Notes: generated from the sequence alone by a model not told the origin. A stretch of 64,000 nt of DNA from Alphaproteobacteria bacterium (GCA_009928665.1 SACF01000005.1:62001-126000), one strand, 5' to 3'. Shown: positions 27,801-38,300, counted from the first letter of the stretch. A program made the numbers and translations.

Positions 27801-28686
27801 GTGTGAGATCCCGGAACAACTGGTCGGAACTACACAGGTAGACCTGAAACTTTGAGTCAGGCTGGTTCAGGCTGCCGACCGCGTTGGTCACATCCTCCAG
27901 TCTGGGGGCGCCGCCCACGTCGCCAACGCCGTAATAGCGGTAGTCGGCATAAATTCCATAGTTCCGGCCATTTTCCTGGATCCGGTCAGACCAGTACCAC
28001 GAAGTATCGAGGCGAAACTGGATCCGTCCGGTGTAATCGGTCGCGTTCAGGGCCGCTACTACTCCCTTGCCATCCGGACCGGTCCAGTTGCCGAGGTTGA
28101 ACGGAATCCCGACCGCTGATCCCCATGAAAGCTTCTGGGTAGAGAACCCTGCAACGCCGGCGTGCGCCAGGGCCGAAGGAAGATGTGCCTGAAAGCCGAA
28201 ACAATCGGGAAGCAGGAAATCGACGCTCTTTTTGCCGAATTCTGCCTCAAAATAACGGTTTCCGTATAAAACCTGGCGGATCACCGACTCGGGTGAAGGA
28301 ACATTGGCGTCGCATTCATCCACAGAGGATCCGCCCACGTTCCACCTGCCCTGGGCAACATATTTTTTCAGAATCTCATATTTTGCCGGATAATACTCTT
28401 TCATCATCCTGTACCGGCGGGCGCCGGAGAAGGTGAAGACATAGGGTTTGAATTTTTCAAAACGCTGGAAATTATCGTCGAGCGTGTTCTTCAGAAAAAC
28501 ATTAATGGTCTCGTCATAATCCCACCGCCACTCTGTATCAAGGTGGGCATACCCGACCGTATAGAGCACGGGATCTTTTGCAAGATCGTACCGGGGTTGG
28601 GAATACTTCAGCGGTTCCTGCGCATAAACAGGAAGCATCAATCCCATAATCAAGACCAGGAAAAGCGGCAATCGAAAGTTCATCAT
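24808..28686 (-). CDS. Secreted GH38 alpha-mannosidase
   Basis: 1292 aa. Signal peptide about 1-22 (FRLPLFLVLIMGLMLPVYAQ; ATG 28683 is an equal alternative). The catalytic GH38 domain (about 40-310) has the zinc motif AHLDTEWRW (47-55), nucleophile D161 in LLPDCFGF, and the later zinc His in SQMHDILPGTCIP (about 372). Middle helical and C-terminal beta-sandwich domains follow to about 880. A further 400-residue extension contains two beta-rich segments, the last (about 1170-1288) with the look of an F5/8 type C/discoidin carbohydrate-binding fold (ILMDLQQEIELDSLHLFVTQS...YRYLMWISED). It should trim alpha-mannosides from N-glycans or mannans. No SusC/D or other mannan genes adjoin it. Confidence 0.9.
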   Translation of the reverse strand: MMNFRLPLFLVLIMGLMLPVYAQEPLKYSQPRYDLAKDPVLYTVGYAHLDTEWRWDYDETINVFLKNTLDDNFQRFEKFKPYVFTFSGARRYRMMKEYYPAKYEILKKYVAQGRWNVGGSSVDECDANVPSPESVIRQVLYGNRYFEAEFGKKSVDFLLPDCFGFQAHLPSALAHAGVAGFSTQKLSWGSAVGIPFNLGNWTGPDGKGVVAALNATDYTGRIQFRLDTSWYWSDRIQENGRNYGIYADYRYYGVGDVGGAPRLEDVTNAVGSLNQPDSKFQVYLCSSDQLFRDLTPDQKKKLPNYSGDLLLTEHSSGSLTSQAYMKRWNRKNEQLALAAEPVSVMADWLGGLRYPFRTLNEAWWLVLGSQMHDILPGTCIPKAYEYAWNDEVLALNQFASTLQASAGGVIRAMNTMVAGTALVIYNPLAIPRTDVVEADVIFPDGVPKFLKLLNENDMEIPLQVTGQSRDRVQILFNATLPPFGFVCYDLQPAKEKPAPKTILSSSGTKIENELLKVIINGNGDIASIIDKKLGKEILSGPSRLEFHKEHPEYWPAWNMDWNDRKLPPVDYVGGKPVITLVESGPVRVSLKVVRSARNSVVTQYIRLSAGSEKVIVDNHIEWQSCGVSLKACFPLTASGTVATYNLGLGTTERNNNHEKKYEVPSREWFDLTDKTGIFGVSILEDCKFGSDKPDNKTLRLTLLYTPVTNFYHDQATQDWGIHDITYGIYSHKGDWRTGLTEWQGRRLNQPLVAFSARQHPGFLGRSFSFARASVPNVDIRTIKKAENGNDIVIRVQELTGKETGNVEISFAAKVLSAREVDGQEQPLGEAVVRNGKLITDLGKFGIRSFAIRLEPPAEKLKEPVNIKLPIPYDLDVVSSDKNRKNGAFDTKGTSIPGSLFPDVIAVDGVEFVMGPKADGKNNAMTCRGQKIELPKTGNYNHLYLLAAAVTDTIGVFRVGGNKTSLTVQAWDGNIGQFENRRWDKYERISGLDKGYIKRDQVGWFATHLSRDTVKLAHRYGYLYKYSLEAGPASKTLQLPDNPAIRIFAITVSDHPYDQIVPVQPLYDDFTGREPLKLVLPASYVDEGMTARIRVSAHRKRKLTDLPARLTMKDYADLHQPNGVTVKYYFTGTDSAFQAPARPASDGNPGIVNGMTVPALNDGMYDLLPSDSLNEKWSEFGEGRILMDLQQEIELDSLHLFVTQSTKRGKQAFSMWGGKGDANQAVTGNPGSAGWDFLGYVQPEDIWGNAKGLYTVKFKKDQPCHYRYLMWISEDSPHGPYYFREVDVFEKQK

Positions 28687-28741
28687 GGAGTTCGGATTTA
28701 CAATGTAAAAATAGAGATTTTATTTAATCCGGAAATATCCA

Positions 28742-28749
28742 TACTTTTG
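28742..28749 (+). promoter_or_regulatory. Bacteroidota -7 promoter element (TACTTTTG)
   Basis: Exact TAnnTTTG match 73 nt before the ATG of the first thioredoxin-like gene, giving a leader of about 65 nt. Confidence 0.5.
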
Positions 28750-28822
28750 TAACAGAAAAACAACCGATACCGGGTACATCCGGCATTAAACACAGATATC
28801 GGTTAACCAACAATTCCATTCC

Positions 28823-29953
28823 ATGAAAAAACTCTTTTTTCTTTTAATCATCGCGACCGTTCTGGCTTCCTGCAGCGGAACAAAAGACGAATATTCCTTA
28901 AAAGGGACCATCACCGGGGTTGACACGGGAATGGTGTATCTTCAGCGTTACGACATCGATCAGTGGATCAATGTAGATTCGGTGCGGCTCGACAAAGGCC
29001 AGTTCACCTTCAAGGGAAAGATCGGGTTGCCCGAAATGTGGCATCTGTCGATTCCCGAAAAGCAGGTATTCGTTCCTGTCTTCGTCGAAAACGCCCGGAT
29101 CAAGCTAGAAATTTACCCCGACAGTCTGGATAAATCAACCGTCACCGGTTCCGGTTCGCATACCATATACCAGCAGTACGTTACCATCAACGAATCCATC
29201 AACAAAAGGATGGAAGAAGTATACAAGGAGTGGAAAAAGGCACGGGAGATCAACGATTCAGCCACCATGAAGGTGACCGATTCCCTCTCGAATGAACTTG
29301 ATCTGGAACTGAAAAAACAGTTGGTAACCTTTGCCAAGTCGAACAACAAAACGGTGGTATCGCCTTACCTGATCATGCGCAACAGTTGGCAATTTGAACT
29401 GGAAGACCTGCAGGATATCATGGCGGTCATGGATACGAGCCTGAATGGATCTCAATATATGAAGACACTGAACAAGCGGATCGAGATTCTCAAAAGCGTT
29501 GCAGTCGGACAGATTGCTCCCGACTTTACACTGAACGATACCACCGGAACTCCTGTTCCACTTTCCAGGTTTAAGGGAGAGGTTGTGCTGGTGGATTTCT
29601 GGGCCTCCTGGTGCGGTCCGTGCCGTGCAGAAAATCCCAACGTGGTCAAGGCTTTCCAGATGTACAAATCATCCGGTTTTACCATTTTGGGCTGTTCCTT
29701 TGATCAGAATCGTGAAAAATGGCTGAAGGCAATCAAGGACGACAAGCTGACCTGGACCCATGTATCGGATCTTAAAGGATGGGGCAACGCGGCCGGCAAA
29801 CTTTACGGGATCAACTCCATTCCTGCCAATGTACTTCTCGACCGCGACATGAAGATCATTGCGCGCAACCTCAGAGGCGAAGACCTGCTGAAGAAACTCG
29901 GGGAACTTATGGGACCGCCGGCCAGTGCAAAAAAAACAACGAAAAAACGATAA
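28823..29953 (+). CDS. TlpA-like thiol-disulfide lipoprotein with DUF4369 domain
   Basis: 376 aa. Lipoprotein signal MKKLFFLLIIATVLASCSG with lipobox LASC (C17). N-terminal DUF4369-like beta domain about 23-115 (YSLKGTITGVDTGMVYLQRYD), a helical linker, then a TlpA/AhpC-TSA thioredoxin domain (about 230-365) with DFWASWCGPCRAENP, the classical redox-active CGPC, and the cis-Pro region INSIPANVLLD. The C-terminal tail is lysine-rich (AKKTTKKR). It probably acts as an envelope-anchored thiol reductase or in cytochrome maturation. A second TlpA-like gene follows on the same strand after a 292-nt gap filled with repeats. Confidence 0.9.
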   Translation: MKKLFFLLIIATVLASCSGTKDEYSLKGTITGVDTGMVYLQRYDIDQWINVDSVRLDKGQFTFKGKIGLPEMWHLSIPEKQVFVPVFVENARIKLEIYPDSLDKSTVTGSGSHTIYQQYVTINESINKRMEEVYKEWKKAREINDSATMKVTDSLSNELDLELKKQLVTFAKSNNKTVVSPYLIMRNSWQFELEDLQDIMAVMDTSLNGSQYMKTLNKRIEILKSVAVGQIAPDFTLNDTTGTPVPLSRFKGEVVLVDFWASWCGPCRAENPNVVKAFQMYKSSGFTILGCSFDQNREKWLKAIKDDKLTWTHVSDLKGWGNAAGKLYGINSIPANVLLDRDMKIIARNLRGEDLLKKLGELMGPPASAKKTTKKR

Positions 29954-30245
29954 CGGCTGACGAAGAGCGGACAAGAATTGAGAATGGACAATGGACAATT
30001 GAGAATGGACAATGGACAATTGAAAATGGACAATAGAAAATGGAAAATGGAAAACGGAAAACGATTTGAGGATGTGAAAATTTTGAATTGAATCTTTTTC
30101 CCTGATTCCCAACGCCCAATGCCTAATACCTGATTTGAACTTTGATCCTTGAACTTTGAACCCTCATACCCTCATAACCTCTTACCCTGAAACCCTGAAA
30201 CTTGCAAATCGTAGTTCATAAATCGAAATAATTCCTTTCGTTCTC
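29954..30245. other. Intergenic region between the two TlpA-like genes
   Basis: 292 nt with no gene. About four fifths of it is occupied by the heptamer-phased word repeat described separately (29977-30205). Only the last 40 nt before the next ATG look like ordinary sequence (AAATCG twice, then ATTCCTTTCG). No exact -7 box or hairpin terminator is visible. Confidence 0.6.
29977..30205 (+). repeat. Heptamer-phased degenerate word repeat, intergenic
   Basis: Block 1 (29977-30060) is twelve consecutive 7-mers without a phase break: ATTGAGA, ATGGACA, ATGGACA, ATTGAGA, ATGGACA, ATGGACA, ATTGAAA, ATGGACA, ATAGAAA, ATGGAAA, ATGGAAA, ACGGAAA. After about 47 irregular nt, block 2 (30108-30205) again parses into 7-mers with changing words: CCCAACG, CCCAATG, CCTAATA, CCTGATT, TGAACTT, TGATCCT, TGAACTT, TGAACCC, TCATACC, CTCATAA, CCTCTTA, CCCTGAA and so on. 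The period is conserved while the word drifts. It is not CRISPR: units are too short and there are no spacers. Confidence 0.9.
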
Positions 30246-31619
30246 ATGAAGCCTGTATTGACTTTGTTCTTTGTTCTTTGTTTCATGGCGGTGTCAGCCC
30301 AATGCTGTTTTGACGGGGTGATCAGGGGCTCAGCCGGTCAGACTGTTTTCCTGGGCTCGTTGTACGGCGAAAAAGTTACTATGGTCGATTCGGTTCGGAG
30401 TGATTCTACCGGTTATGTGCGTTTCAGGCTCGAGGGCCGGCTTCCCGGGATGTACCGCGTGAAATGGAGCAAAGATGGCTATGTCGACCTGATCTGGAAC
30501 AAGGAAAAAGAGGATGTGCGGTTCATCACCGATGTCAGGCATCCCGCCGACAGTTTGCTGCTTCTCACTTCAATTGAAAATCAGATTTACCGCGATTATA
30601 CACGACTTGACGCCCTCAACCAGGAACGGCTCCAACTGCTCGTTCCGGTTATCGACTACTATCCCCTGAAGGATTCCTTCTATTTTTCAGTGACCCGCGA
30701 AATGGAACGTATCCAGAAGGAACAACAGCAGTATGTCGATTCACTGACGGCCCGCTATCCGGCTTCCTATGCCGTGCGGATTGCGAAGATCTACCAGTCA
30801 CCCTTCCTTCCCTCGTCCATGCTTCGCGACGACCGCCTGAACTACCTGAAACAACACTATTTCGACAAAGTTGATTTCACCGATACCGCACTGATGCGCA
30901 GCCCGGTTTTCGCCAATAAAGCCATCTCATACCTGGCTTTATACAGCAACAACCGGTTGCCGCAGAAGCAACTTGAAGCGGAATTCATCAAGGCAGTGAC
31001 CATCATGCTCGGAGCAGCCTCCGTAAGTCCCGATACCTACAAATTTCTCCTGGACTACGTGGTCGGCGGTTTCGACAAATATCATTTCGATGAGGTGATC
31101 ACATACATAGCCGACAATTTCCAGGATCCCTTCTCGTGTGAAGATCAACAGCGGAAAACCGCACTCCAGAAGAAACTGGAGACTTTCAAGAAGATCGCGG
31201 TCGGCAAAACGGCTCCCGAACTGGAATTGGCCGACTCTAAGGGAAAGATGTTCCGGTTGTCGGCGCTTAGCTCCGAATATACCCTCCTCATTTTCTGGGC
31301 CACGCAGTGTCCCCACTGTGTATCGATGATGCCGCGTTTGAAGGAGATTTATGACGGACAGTCCCCGAAAAGATTTGAGGTGATGGCGGTGGCTGTTGAT
31401 ACCAGCAGGGCTGAATGGACCCGTACAGTAAAGGAACAGAAGATGAACTGGATCAATGTTTCCGATCTGAAAGGCTTTTCAGGACGGGCAGCCGATGATT
31501 ACAACATCTACGCGACTCCGACCATGTTCCTCCTCGACCGGGAGAAGAAGATCCTGTCGAAACCCATATCACTCCGGGAGATGGAACAGTCGTTGCGTGA
31601 TTATAAGCTGCTCCGCTAA
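30246..31619 (+). CDS. TlpA-like thioredoxin-fold secreted protein with CPHC motif
   Basis: 457 aa. Signal peptide MKPVLTLFFVLCFMAVSAQ. N-terminal beta-rich domain similar in style to DUF4369 (about 20-115: FDGVIRGSAGQTVFLGSLYGEK), a helical middle (about 115-310) with YVDSLTARYPASYAVRIAKIY, and a C-terminal AhpC-TSA/thioredoxin domain (about 320-455) with FWATQCPHCVSMMP. The active site is CPHC, the DsbA-type dipeptide, rather than the CGPC of its neighbour, and cis-Pro region YATPTMFLLD is present. A more oxidising redox potential than the upstream protein is therefore plausible (inference). The two may act in sequence on envelope thiols. Confidence 0.88.
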   Translation: MKPVLTLFFVLCFMAVSAQCCFDGVIRGSAGQTVFLGSLYGEKVTMVDSVRSDSTGYVRFRLEGRLPGMYRVKWSKDGYVDLIWNKEKEDVRFITDVRHPADSLLLLTSIENQIYRDYTRLDALNQERLQLLVPVIDYYPLKDSFYFSVTREMERIQKEQQQYVDSLTARYPASYAVRIAKIYQSPFLPSSMLRDDRLNYLKQHYFDKVDFTDTALMRSPVFANKAISYLALYSNNRLPQKQLEAEFIKAVTIMLGAASVSPDTYKFLLDYVVGGFDKYHFDEVITYIADNFQDPFSCEDQQRKTALQKKLETFKKIAVGKTAPELELADSKGKMFRLSALSSEYTLLIFWATQCPHCVSMMPRLKEIYDGQSPKRFEVMAVAVDTSRAEWTRTVKEQKMNWINVSDLKGFSGRAADDYNIYATPTMFLLDREKKILSKPISLREMEQSLRDYKLLR

Positions 31620-31636
31620 CGATTCGCTGTTTTTTT

Positions 31637-31644
31637 TACCTTTG
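31637..31644 (+). promoter_or_regulatory. Bacteroidota -7 promoter element (TACCTTTG) for ruvA-sprA
   Basis: Exact TAnnTTTG match, 48 nt before the ruvA ATG. Preceded by a run of seven T residues. Confidence 0.55.
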
Positions 31645-31692
31645 CACTTTTTTCCGGGTATCTGCCCATTATGATTTTAAGTAACTATACGT

Positions 31693-32277
31693 ATGTATGA
31701 ATACATCCATGGTCGACTGATTGAGAGGAATCCGGCCTATGCCGTAGTCGATAACAACGGGATCGGCTATCTGATCCATATTTCAATCAATACCTATGGC
31801 AAGCTCAGGCAGGATGAAGAATGCACGCTGTATACCCATCTGGTGGTCCGGGAGGATGATATGCAGATTTATGGTTTTGCAGATTCCGATGAGCGTGAGT
31901 TGTTCCGTCAGTTGATCAGCGTTTCCGGAGTCGGTGTCAATACGGCCCGCATCATCCTTTCTTCTCTTTCGCCAGCCGAGCTCAGAGGCGCAATTGCAGG
32001 CGGGGATGCCCCGTTGTTGCAGCGCATCAAGGGGATCGGGGCTAAAACGGCCCAGCGGATCATCATCGATCTGAAAGGCAAGGTCTCAAAAGAGCTGATT
32101 TCCTATGAAAAAACCGGGGTTTTGCACAATACCGGGAAGGATGAAGCGTTATCAGGTTTGATCATTCTGGGCTTCCCCAAGATGCTTGCTGAAAAAGCAT
32201 TAGGCAAAATCATCGAAACGGAAGGACCAGGCCTGACAGTAGAACAACTGATCAAACATGCGTTGAAAATACTGTAG
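31693..32277 (+). CDS. ruvA: Holliday junction branch migration protein RuvA
   Basis: 194 aa. Domain I OB-fold (1-63: MYEYIHGRLIERNPAYAVVDNNGIGYLIHIS), domain II with tandem helix-hairpin-helix motifs (LISVSGVGVNTARIILSSL and IKGIGAKTAQRIIIDLKGKV), a flexible linker, and domain III (about 148-194, EALSGLIILGFPKMLAEKAL) that contacts RuvB. Complete. It binds four-way DNA junctions and loads RuvB, which is not in the window. sprA starts 39 nt downstream on the same strand. Confidence 0.96.
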   Translation: MYEYIHGRLIERNPAYAVVDNNGIGYLIHISINTYGKLRQDEECTLYTHLVVREDDMQIYGFADSDERELFRQLISVSGVGVNTARIILSSLSPAELRGAIAGGDAPLLQRIKGIGAKTAQRIIIDLKGKVSKELISYEKTGVLHNTGKDEALSGLIILGFPKMLAEKALGKIIETEGPGLTVEQLIKHALKIL

Positions 32278-32316
32278 CATGCTGATCGCTGAATTAAAAT
32301 CACCTTTGAGAATTTA

Positions 32317-35300
32317 GTGAAGAAATACGAATTATACTGTCTCATCAGCCTGGCCGTCCTGGTTACTCTTTGTTTCCCGGTTTATTCCGGTGAAACTTAT
32401 GGTGGCTATGGGCTGCCTTTTCCTGTCATATCCCCGCCCGACACCTTGAAGCCGGGCGATACCGTACCCATGCGGTATCCCTTTGATGATGAGATGGTGA
32501 TCCCCGGTTCCGGAAACGAACACCCACTCTACCTGAACAATCCCTCCAACCTGAAGACCACGATCGAATATGATCCGTTGACGCGCCAATATTACTATTC
32601 CTATAAAATCGGCGAAACACGCTACCGCATTCCGACTACCCTTTCTTTCGACGAGTTTCAGAATCAGGACCTCCAGTCGATGGTTGACCAGTACTGGCAG
32701 GAGCGGGCAGAAACGGCCACGATGGACAATGCCAAGGGCATCATACCCAAGATCGTAATCCCAGGGAAGGTCTTTGAGACCATTTTTGGTAACAACACCG
32801 TTGACATCAGGCCCCAGGGTTCGGCAGAGATCAACTTCGGTCTCGTCTCGAACCGCCGCGACGATCCGATGCTCAACACCAGGCAACGACGGCAGACCAA
32901 TTTCGATTTTGATGAGCGGATCCAGATGAATGTCATTGCGAAGATCGGCGACAAGATTGAGTTCAAGGTCAACTACAACACCGAAGCGACGTTTGAGTTC
33001 GAGAACAAGCTGAAATTGAAATACGAAGGCAAGGAGGACGACATCATTCAGCTCATCGAAGCGGGCGACGTGAACCTGCCGCTCAGCACCTCCCTGATCC
33101 ATGGTACCGAGAGCCTGTTCGGTATCAAGACCAAGCTGCGATTCGGAAGGCTTACGGTGACCGCCCTTTACTCCCAGCAGAAAAGCGAGAACAAGGAGAT
33201 CACGGTGGAAGGTAACGCGCAGACCACCCACGTGAAAATCAGGGCCGATGAGTACGAGGACAACAAGCACTTCTTCCTTTCGCAGGCGTTTCGCAGCAAA
33301 TACAAGGAATCGCTGCGGAAACTCCCGATCGTGACCTCCAGCATCAACATCATCAAGGTAGAAGTGTGGATCACCAACATCGGGGCTGCCGTATCGGAGA
33401 ACCGCAATATTGTCGCGCTGATGGATATCGGCGAACCCCAACCCTATAATACCCGTCTGTTTACCGGAGATCCTACCCGTCGTTACCCGACCAACAGCGC
33501 CAACAACCTATACAAAGTTCTGATGCCCACCCCGGCCGATACCGTCGTGATGCGGAATATTAACTCGGTTGCCGGTTATTTGAAAAGCGCCCCGTTTTAC
33601 ATGATCGCCGGCGAGGATTTTGAAAAGGTTGAAAACGCCCGGAAACTGTTACCTTCAGAATATACCCTGAATTCAAAACTCGGTTTTATCTCGCTGAACA
33701 CCCAACTGAATTCGGATCAGACACTGGCTGTTGCTTACCAATATCAGGTCATCGGTGACAGCGCCGTGTATCAGGTTGGTGAATTTTCCGATCAGGGGAT
33801 CATCACCCCGCAATGCCTGATGCTGAAACTGTTGAAAAGTACCTCCATCAATACCAAGCTTCCCACCTGGGACCTGATGATGAAGAACGTTTATAACCTG
33901 GGAGCCTATCAGTTGCAAGCCAACGATTTTACCCTGAACGTATTGTATACCGGAAACTCGAATGGTGTGGCTACTGCCTACATCTCCGAAGGGCGGATCA
34001 AAGGCAGACCGCTGATCCAGGTACTGAACTGGGATAACCTGAACATGCAGCAGAATAAGCCTGCCGACGGGATGTTCGACTTCATCGACAACGCGGCTAC
34101 CATAGGGGGAACCATCCAATCATCGAACGGACGGGTTTTCTTCACCGTACTCGAACCATACGGGAGCGATCTGCGGGATTCCATTTATGATCCGGCCGAC
34201 CCCAAAGGTTCCACGGAACTCGCGAATAAATACTGCTTTGATTCGCTTTACCGGATGACCAAGTCGATGGCCAAGCAGTATCCCGACAAGAACAAATTCA
34301 TCCTCGATGGGTTTTACAAATCATCGGCGGGGTCTGAGATCTCGCTGAATGCCCTCAATGTTCCCCCCGGGAGCGTCAGGGTGACAGCAGGAGGCATTCA
34401 GCTCCAGGAGAATGTGGATTATACGGTCGATTACACCCTCGGGCGCGTCAGGATCATCAACGAGGGGATCCTCAATTCGGGCACCCCGATAAAGATATCG
34501 ATGGAAAGCAATGAGATGTTCAACGTTCAGACCAAAAGACTGATGGGCGCACATCTCGATTACAAGATCAACAAGGACTTCATCATCGGGGCCACGGTCG
34601 TCAACCTCAACGAACGCCCCCTGACCCAGAAGGTCAATTACGGCGATGAGCCGATGTCGAATACCATATGGGGATTGAATCTGAACTTCCGTTCCCAGTC
34701 GCGGCTGATCACCCGGTTCATCGACGCGTTGCCCCTGATCCAGACCAAGGCGCCCTCCTCCATTTCGGTGGATGCTGAATTTGCACATTTCATACCGGGT
34801 CATTCAAAGGCGATCGGTAAGGCCGGTACGACTTATATCGATGATTTTGAAGGAGCCAAATCAACCATCGACCTCAAGAACATGGCCATGTGGTACCTGG
34901 CCAGCACCCCCCAGGGACAAACAACCCGCGAGATGTTTCCGGAAGGAGCCACCGGTACCGATCTGCAATACGGTTACAACCGTGCAAAACTGGCCTGGTA
35001 TATCATCGACCCGCTGTTTTACGATAAAAGTACCAGCCTGGTCCCGCCGAATGTGTCGAACGATGAACTCTCAGGCCAGTATGTACGCCAGGTCTGGGAA
35101 ACCGAGATCTTCCCCAACAAAGAACCGCTGAACGGCGTCCCGGTCAACCTGTCGGTACTTAACATGGCCTACTATCCTTCGGAACGGGGAGCCTATAACT
35201 ATGAGGTGACCCCGACCGGCTTTTCCAAAGGTCTTAATGCCGACGGAACCCTGACGAATCCCGAAACACGGTGGGGAGGAGTCATGCGAAAAATCGAAAC

Positions 35301-38300
35301 GACCGACTTTGAATCGACCAACATCCAGTACATCGAATTCTGGCTGATGGATCCTTTCGTTTATGATTCGACCAATAGCGGTCAGTTATATTTCAACCTT
35401 GGCGATATTTCTGAGGATATCTTACGCGACGGGCGGAAGGGCTATGAAAACGGATTACCGACTTCGGATGTTATCACAGATGTCGATACCACCATCTGGG
35501 GCCGGGTTCCAAGGTTCCAGGCGCTGGTGGATGCATTCGACAACAATCCCGATTCGCGTCCATACCAGGATGTGGGTTACGACGGCATCCGCGATGTCGA
35601 TGAAATATCGTTTTTCGATACCGGATACATCTCGAAAGTCCGCACCATCTTCGGTCAGGCCTCCGGGGCTTATAAAAATGCTTCAACCGACCCGTCGGCC
35701 GACAATTTCCATTATTTCAGGGGTACCGACTACGACAATGATCCCAACTTCAGCAGCATACTGAACCGTTATAAAAAGTTCAACGGGCCCGAAGGCAACA
35801 GCGCGACGCAGGAACAGTCGACCGAATCCTATTCCATCACGGGAACCACCCTACCCAACGTCGAGGACATCAACAAAGACAACACCCTCAGCGAACAGGA
35901 ACGGTATTATCAGTATATCGTTAACCTCGACCATCAGAATATGAAGGTCGGAACGAATTACATCACCAACGTGTACCATGCCTACGACATTCCGCTGGCC
36001 AACGGTACGCGTGGTAATGTAAAGTGGTACCAGTTCAAAATTCCCATCCGCACACCCGACAAGGTGATCGGAAATATCAGCGATTTTAACTCCATCAGGT
36101 TCATGCGAATGTTCTTCAAGAACTTCCAGCGGCCGATCGTCTGCCGGTTCGCTTCGCTTGAATTGTCGCGCGGCGAGTGGCGCAAGTATAACTACAGTCT
36201 GCTCGCACCGGGTGAATACCTCCACGACGACAACCAGAACGCGACCCAGTTCGACATTGCCACCGTGAGCCTCGAGGAGAACGGAAGCAAACAACCCATT
36301 CCCTATGTAATGCCTCCGGGAATCCAACGGGAGACCAACTGGGGATCGACCAACCAGCAGAAACTGAATGAGCAGTCGATGTCGTTCAAGGTTTGCAATC
36401 TTGTCGATGGCGACGCCCGTGCTGCCTACAAAACGACCGATTTTGATTTCCGGCAGTTCAAACGGCTGAAGATGTACGTTCATGCCGAGCAATCAATCCG
36501 CTCGCAAAATCTGAAACGGGGCGACCTTACCATCGTCATGCGGCTGGGTTCTGATTTCACCGAAAACTATTACGAGTATGAAATCCCGTTGAGTTTTACC
36601 CCCTGGGGAACGCGGGCGGATGACCCGGATGCCATCTGGCCGGAGAGCAATGACTTCGATATCGATTTAGAACGGTTGGTTGAGGTCAAATACAACCGGC
36701 TGGTAGCCCGGAGCAATTCCGGTACGCCGATTTCCGAAACGGTTCCCTATGTTGAATATGACGGGGTCAACAAGATCACGGTGGTGGGATCTCCAACCAT
36801 AAGCGATGTCAGGGCCATTATGATCGGGATCAGAAACCCGAAGAAAAGTCCGCAAACCCCCGATGACGACGGGCAGGCGAAATGTGCCGAGATATGGGTC
36901 GATGAGTTGCGGCTGAGCGATTTCAATAAAAAGGGAGGTTGGGCGGCTCAGGCCCGGGTAGCCGTCGAATTAGCCGATCTGGGAAGGCTGCAATTGTCGG
37001 GAAGTTACATGAGTTCTGGTTTTGGTACCATCGAGGTGAAGCAGACCAAGCGCGATATGGAAGCGATCCTGACACTGGGCGTCGACACCGATCTGGAACT
37101 GGGTAAATTCTTCCCGGCGAAAACCGGGATCCGGATCCCCATGCACTTCGATTTCTCGATGCAGCAGAACAGTCCACGGTACGATCCGCTCAATCCCGAC
37201 CTCTACCTGAGCGATGTGCTGGGCGCGTTTGATACCAAAGAACAGAAGGATTCGATCCGGGCGATCACCCAGGCTTATACCCAAAGGAAAAACTTCAACC
37301 TGATGAATGTCAGGAAAGAACGTACCACCGACCGGAAACCACGGGTCTACGACATTGAGAATTTCAATGTCAGCTACAGTTATTCGGAGATCTACTCCCG
37401 CAATGTCGATATCGAATATGACCTTCATAAAAAATATGCCGGGGGGATCGGTTATAATTATTCAGCCCAGCCCAAAAATGTCCAGCCTTTCAAGAGCGCC
37501 AAATTCCTGAACAGTACGAAAGCCCTGGCGCTGATCAAGGAATTCAACTTCTATTACCTTCCCAAATCGTTTACATTCCGGACCGACATGAACCGGGAGT
37601 TCACCAAGCGGAAATACCGGAACAAAAGCGCCGCCATCATTCCGCTCGAGACCTATTATGTGAAGAGCTGGGACTGGACCCGCACCTACGATCTGAAGTA
37701 TGATTTTTCAAAATCCTTCAAGATCAGCCTGGTCGCCAATGCAGCCTCCTTCATCAACGAACCGCCCGGCGAGATCAACCGTTCGAACCGGGATCAGATC
37801 TGGAGCGAGGTCTTCTCCGGGGGCACAATGACCAATTATAACCAGGGATTCAATGTGACCTGGGATGTGCCGATCGGTAAAATTCCCCTGATGGATTTCA
37901 TTACCCTCAACGCGGGCTATCAGACCACTTACCGGTGGACGGCCTCAGCATTTTCGATCCGGGATGAATTCGGAAACAGCATCGAGAATTCGAATACCAA
38001 AGCCCTGAACGGCGGCCTGAATCTGGTGACCCTATACAACAAGGTTCCCTACCTGAAGAAACTCAACCAGAATACCCCGCGCACCACCCGGGCGAAGCCT
38101 CCCGAGCCACCTAAAGTCCAGAAGGATAAAAATCTCGCGAAGCAGGACAGCATCAAGGAAAAGAAGGATAGACCCGATATCGGAAAGATTATTCTCGATG
38201 GTACCGTCCGCTTTCTGATGGGGATCCGGAGCGCGAAGTTCACCTATACCCAGGCCTCCGGGACGCAGCTTCCGGGCTTTAAACCCGAACCGGTAGCGCT

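Noticed and set aside
29977..30205. CRISPR array
   Set aside because: Units are 7 nt, degenerate and contiguous, without unique spacers or nearby cas genes.
32332..33441. 369-codon minus-strand frame inside sprA
   Set aside because: Antisense to conserved SprA sequence with no domain or membrane signal.
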